Positions 6,877 through 7,715 of a stretch of 7,715 bases of DNA are shown here, one piece after another; the stretch's first letter is position 1; each line of letters starts with the position of its first letter. Below the pieces are notes generated by a model, which did not search any database, was not told where the DNA came from, and saw only the letters and a program-made list of their open reading frames with translations. The DNA is from Pseudomonadota bacterium. Lineage in GTDB: Bacteria; Pseudomonadota; Alphaproteobacteria; Rhodospirillales; Casp-alpha2. Both the position numbers and the translations under genes were made by a program. The stretch lies in the NCBI GenBank assembly GCA_022563215.1, contig JADFNT010000069.1, positions 1-7,715 of the forward strand. The letters run 5' to 3'.

Positions 6877-7715
6877 AGCGCGACCAGCTGGTTGGGGCCC
6901 TATTCGCGCGACGACCTGTGGCGCCACGTCGAGACGACCAAGTTTTCGACTTTCCACACCTTCGGCGAGTTCGGCCGGCCGCCCGATTACGGCCCGGTCA
7001 AGGCGATTGGCTTCCTGGCGTTTAACCACATCATCAAGCGAGCGGAACCCGAGGCGCAGGAAAAGATCATGCATTTCCTGCACACCGGCCAGCGCAACAA
7101 CCTGATCTCGGGCGACATCATCATCGACGTCCAGGCCAACCGCAAGACGCCGATGCCCGAGCAAGCCGGCCGCCTGCGCGTCGTCGAGGAACGCGCCGAC
7201 GGCGTCGTCGTCTCGGGCGCCAAGGCGGGCAACACGGTGATGGCGCAAGGCAACATCGGCACCATCTCGATGCCGCCGCCCAACCCGACCATGCCCGCCG
7301 AATGCATGCTGTGGTCGGCGGTGCCGGTCAACGCGCCGGGCCTGACGCTGATCTCGCGCGAAGCGCTGACCACCGGCGACGAGCAAGCCGAGGACCACCC
7401 GCTCGACGCCGGCGGCGAGGAGAACGACAGCCTCACGCTGTTCGACAACGTCTTCATCCCCTGGGAGTACGTCTTCAGTTATAAGCACCCGGTCTTGGGC
7501 GAGATCTACTACGTCCTGGGCCAGTTCGCCTTTTGGAAGATCCTCACGCGCATGGCGTTCCGCGCCGAGCTCTTCGCCGGCGCGGCCCAGGCCATCGTCG
7601 ATGCGCTGGGCACCGACCACATCGCCGCCGTCCGCCATCTCGTCGCCGAGGTGCTGGCCTACGCGGCGACGCTCAAGGGCATGGTCACCGCCGCCGTCGA
7701 GACCGCCCAGCCGAC
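6427..7715 (+). CDS. In-frame DUF1285 / HpaB-family chimera (partial at right edge; possibly a misassembly)
   Basis: 429 codons run without a stop from ATG 6427 to the window edge; the last in-frame stop upstream is TAG at 6352. Residues 1-40 are a low-complexity Pro/Gly-rich leader. Residues 45 to about 150 are DUF1285 (PF06938): CGDLDMRIDRNGVWYHHGSP (48-67), then RLFSTVLRR, WLITPAEVGRI, DAPFIAVEL, RTNVDKIV, DGDHPI. Residues from about 144 onward match the 4-hydroxyphenylacetate 3-hydroxylase family instead: GRPPDYG, DGVVVSGAK, PGLTLISRE, ENDSLTLFDNVFIPWEYV. The HpaB part lacks about 75-80 N-terminal residues compared with E. coli HpaB as I recall it, and the DUF1285 part lacks about 40 C-terminal ones. 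I know of no family with this architecture. A Shine-Dalgarno for ATG 6427 is not obvious. It may be one fusion protein, a recombination scar, or two genes wrongly joined in assembly. I favour the last two. Confidence 0.6.
   Translation, partial: MGKNAHEPNSLSSLPGTPPGTSVKAPADGPLRGPKGFRLKPGQILCGDLDMRIDRNGVWYHHGSPIGRKELVRLFSTVLRRDEAGDYWLITPAEVGRIEVEDAPFIAVELTTSGAGADQILRLRTNVDKIVTVDGDHPIRCDIDPETGERSATSWLGPYSRDDLWRHVETTKFSTFHTFGEFGRPPDYGPVKAIGFLAFNHIIKRAEPEAQEKIMHFLHTGQRNNLISGDIIIDVQANRKTPMPEQAGRLRVVEERADGVVVSGAKAGNTVMAQGNIGTISMPPPNPTMPAECMLWSAVPVNAPGLTLISREALTTGDEQAEDHPLDAGGEENDSLTLFDNVFIPWEYVFSYKHPVLGEIYYVLGQFAFWKILTRMAFRAELFAGAAQAIVDALGTDHIAAVRHLVAEVLAYAATLKGMVTAAVETAQP
6856..6876 (+). other. 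Junction between the DUF1285 and HpaB modules (DPETGER)
   Basis: These seven codons encode DPETGER. The motif fits the end of a DUF1285 domain (DPETGE then a PYV-like segment) and also the HpaB family, where a TGER-like stretch precedes the SxDDL segment. A stretch compatible with both parents at the switch point is what a join at short sequence identity would leave. The exact breakpoint within it cannot be resolved from one sequence. Confidence 0.55.
6856..7715 (+). other. HpaB/PvcC-type flavin-dependent monooxygenase module lacking its N-terminus, truncated by the right edge
   Basis: About 280 residues match the middle of the 4-hydroxyphenylacetate 3-hydroxylase family (PF11794/PF03241), two-component monooxygenases that use free FADH2 from a partner reductase to hydroxylate phenols. 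By eye, SRDDLWRHVE, FGRPPDY, DGVVVSGAK, LTLISREAL and ENDSLTLFDNVFIPWE align in order with E. coli HpaB. The related 4-hydroxybutyryl-CoA dehydratase has Cys/His ligands for a [4Fe-4S] cluster. At the matching positions here (FHTFGEF and FAFWKILTRMAF) I see no Cys or His in the right places, so a monooxygenase-like protein is likelier. The substrate cannot be read from the sequence. With its N-terminal ~75-80 residues replaced, activity is doubtful. Confidence 0.8.

Noticed and set aside
6460..7638. 392-codon minus-strand open frame opposite the DUF1285/HpaB frame
   Set aside because: The plus strand encodes clear DUF1285 and HpaB motifs here. The minus translation is a Asp/Val/Arg/Gly-rich shadow with no family resemblance.
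6856..7715. 4-hydroxybutyryl-CoA dehydratase (iron-sulfur member of the same superfamily)
   Set aside because: The Cys/Cys and His/Cys cluster-ligand positions, aligned by eye, hold no Cys or His here.

Overview
The window looks like a GC-rich alphaproteobacterium. Protein similarity and gene order point towards the Rhodospirillales/Rhizobiales, but no rRNA or other marker is present to fix the taxon. Coding density is close to 100 %. I see no tRNA, rRNA, CRISPR array, insertion sequence or clear terminator. The longest gaps between genes are 30 to 45 bases.

The left 6.4 kb is one minus-strand operon, transcribed from about 6390 towards 1. Its genes are a MoxR-family AAA+ ATPase (6390-5368), a DUF58 protein with a MIDAS motif (5322-4411), a 927-residue membrane protein with a BatA-like N-terminus and a C-terminal DUF4159 domain (4407-1624), and a membrane protein with a VWA-like and a glutamine-amidotransferase-like domain (1593 to beyond the left edge). 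The spacings of 45, 3 and 30 bases indicate co-transcription and probable translational coupling. This four-gene set is widespread in Alphaproteobacteria. From memory, the equivalent Rhizobium leguminosarum operon RL3499-RL3502 is needed for normal cell shape and envelope integrity. The expected arrangement is a cytoplasmic MoxR chaperone acting with DUF58 on the two large membrane proteins, whose soluble domains face the periplasm. The exact biochemical job is not known.

Divergent from the operon, one uninterrupted plus-strand frame runs from ATG 6427 to the right edge. Its first ~150 residues are a DUF1285 protein, which is the usual divergent neighbour of moxR in these bacteria. The remaining ~280 residues are the middle of a 4-hydroxyphenylacetate 3-hydroxylase (HpaB/PvcC) family flavoprotein that lacks its own N-terminus. 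The two halves meet at DPETGER (6856-6876), a stretch that would fit naturally in either parent protein, and codon preference changes there. This is the most notable thing in the window. A misassembly or a real illegitimate recombination at a short shared sequence is more likely than a functional new fusion, but only read-level evidence can decide.

No clearly new defence, mobile or regulatory system is visible. The numerous long opposite-strand open frames are shadows caused by high GC.
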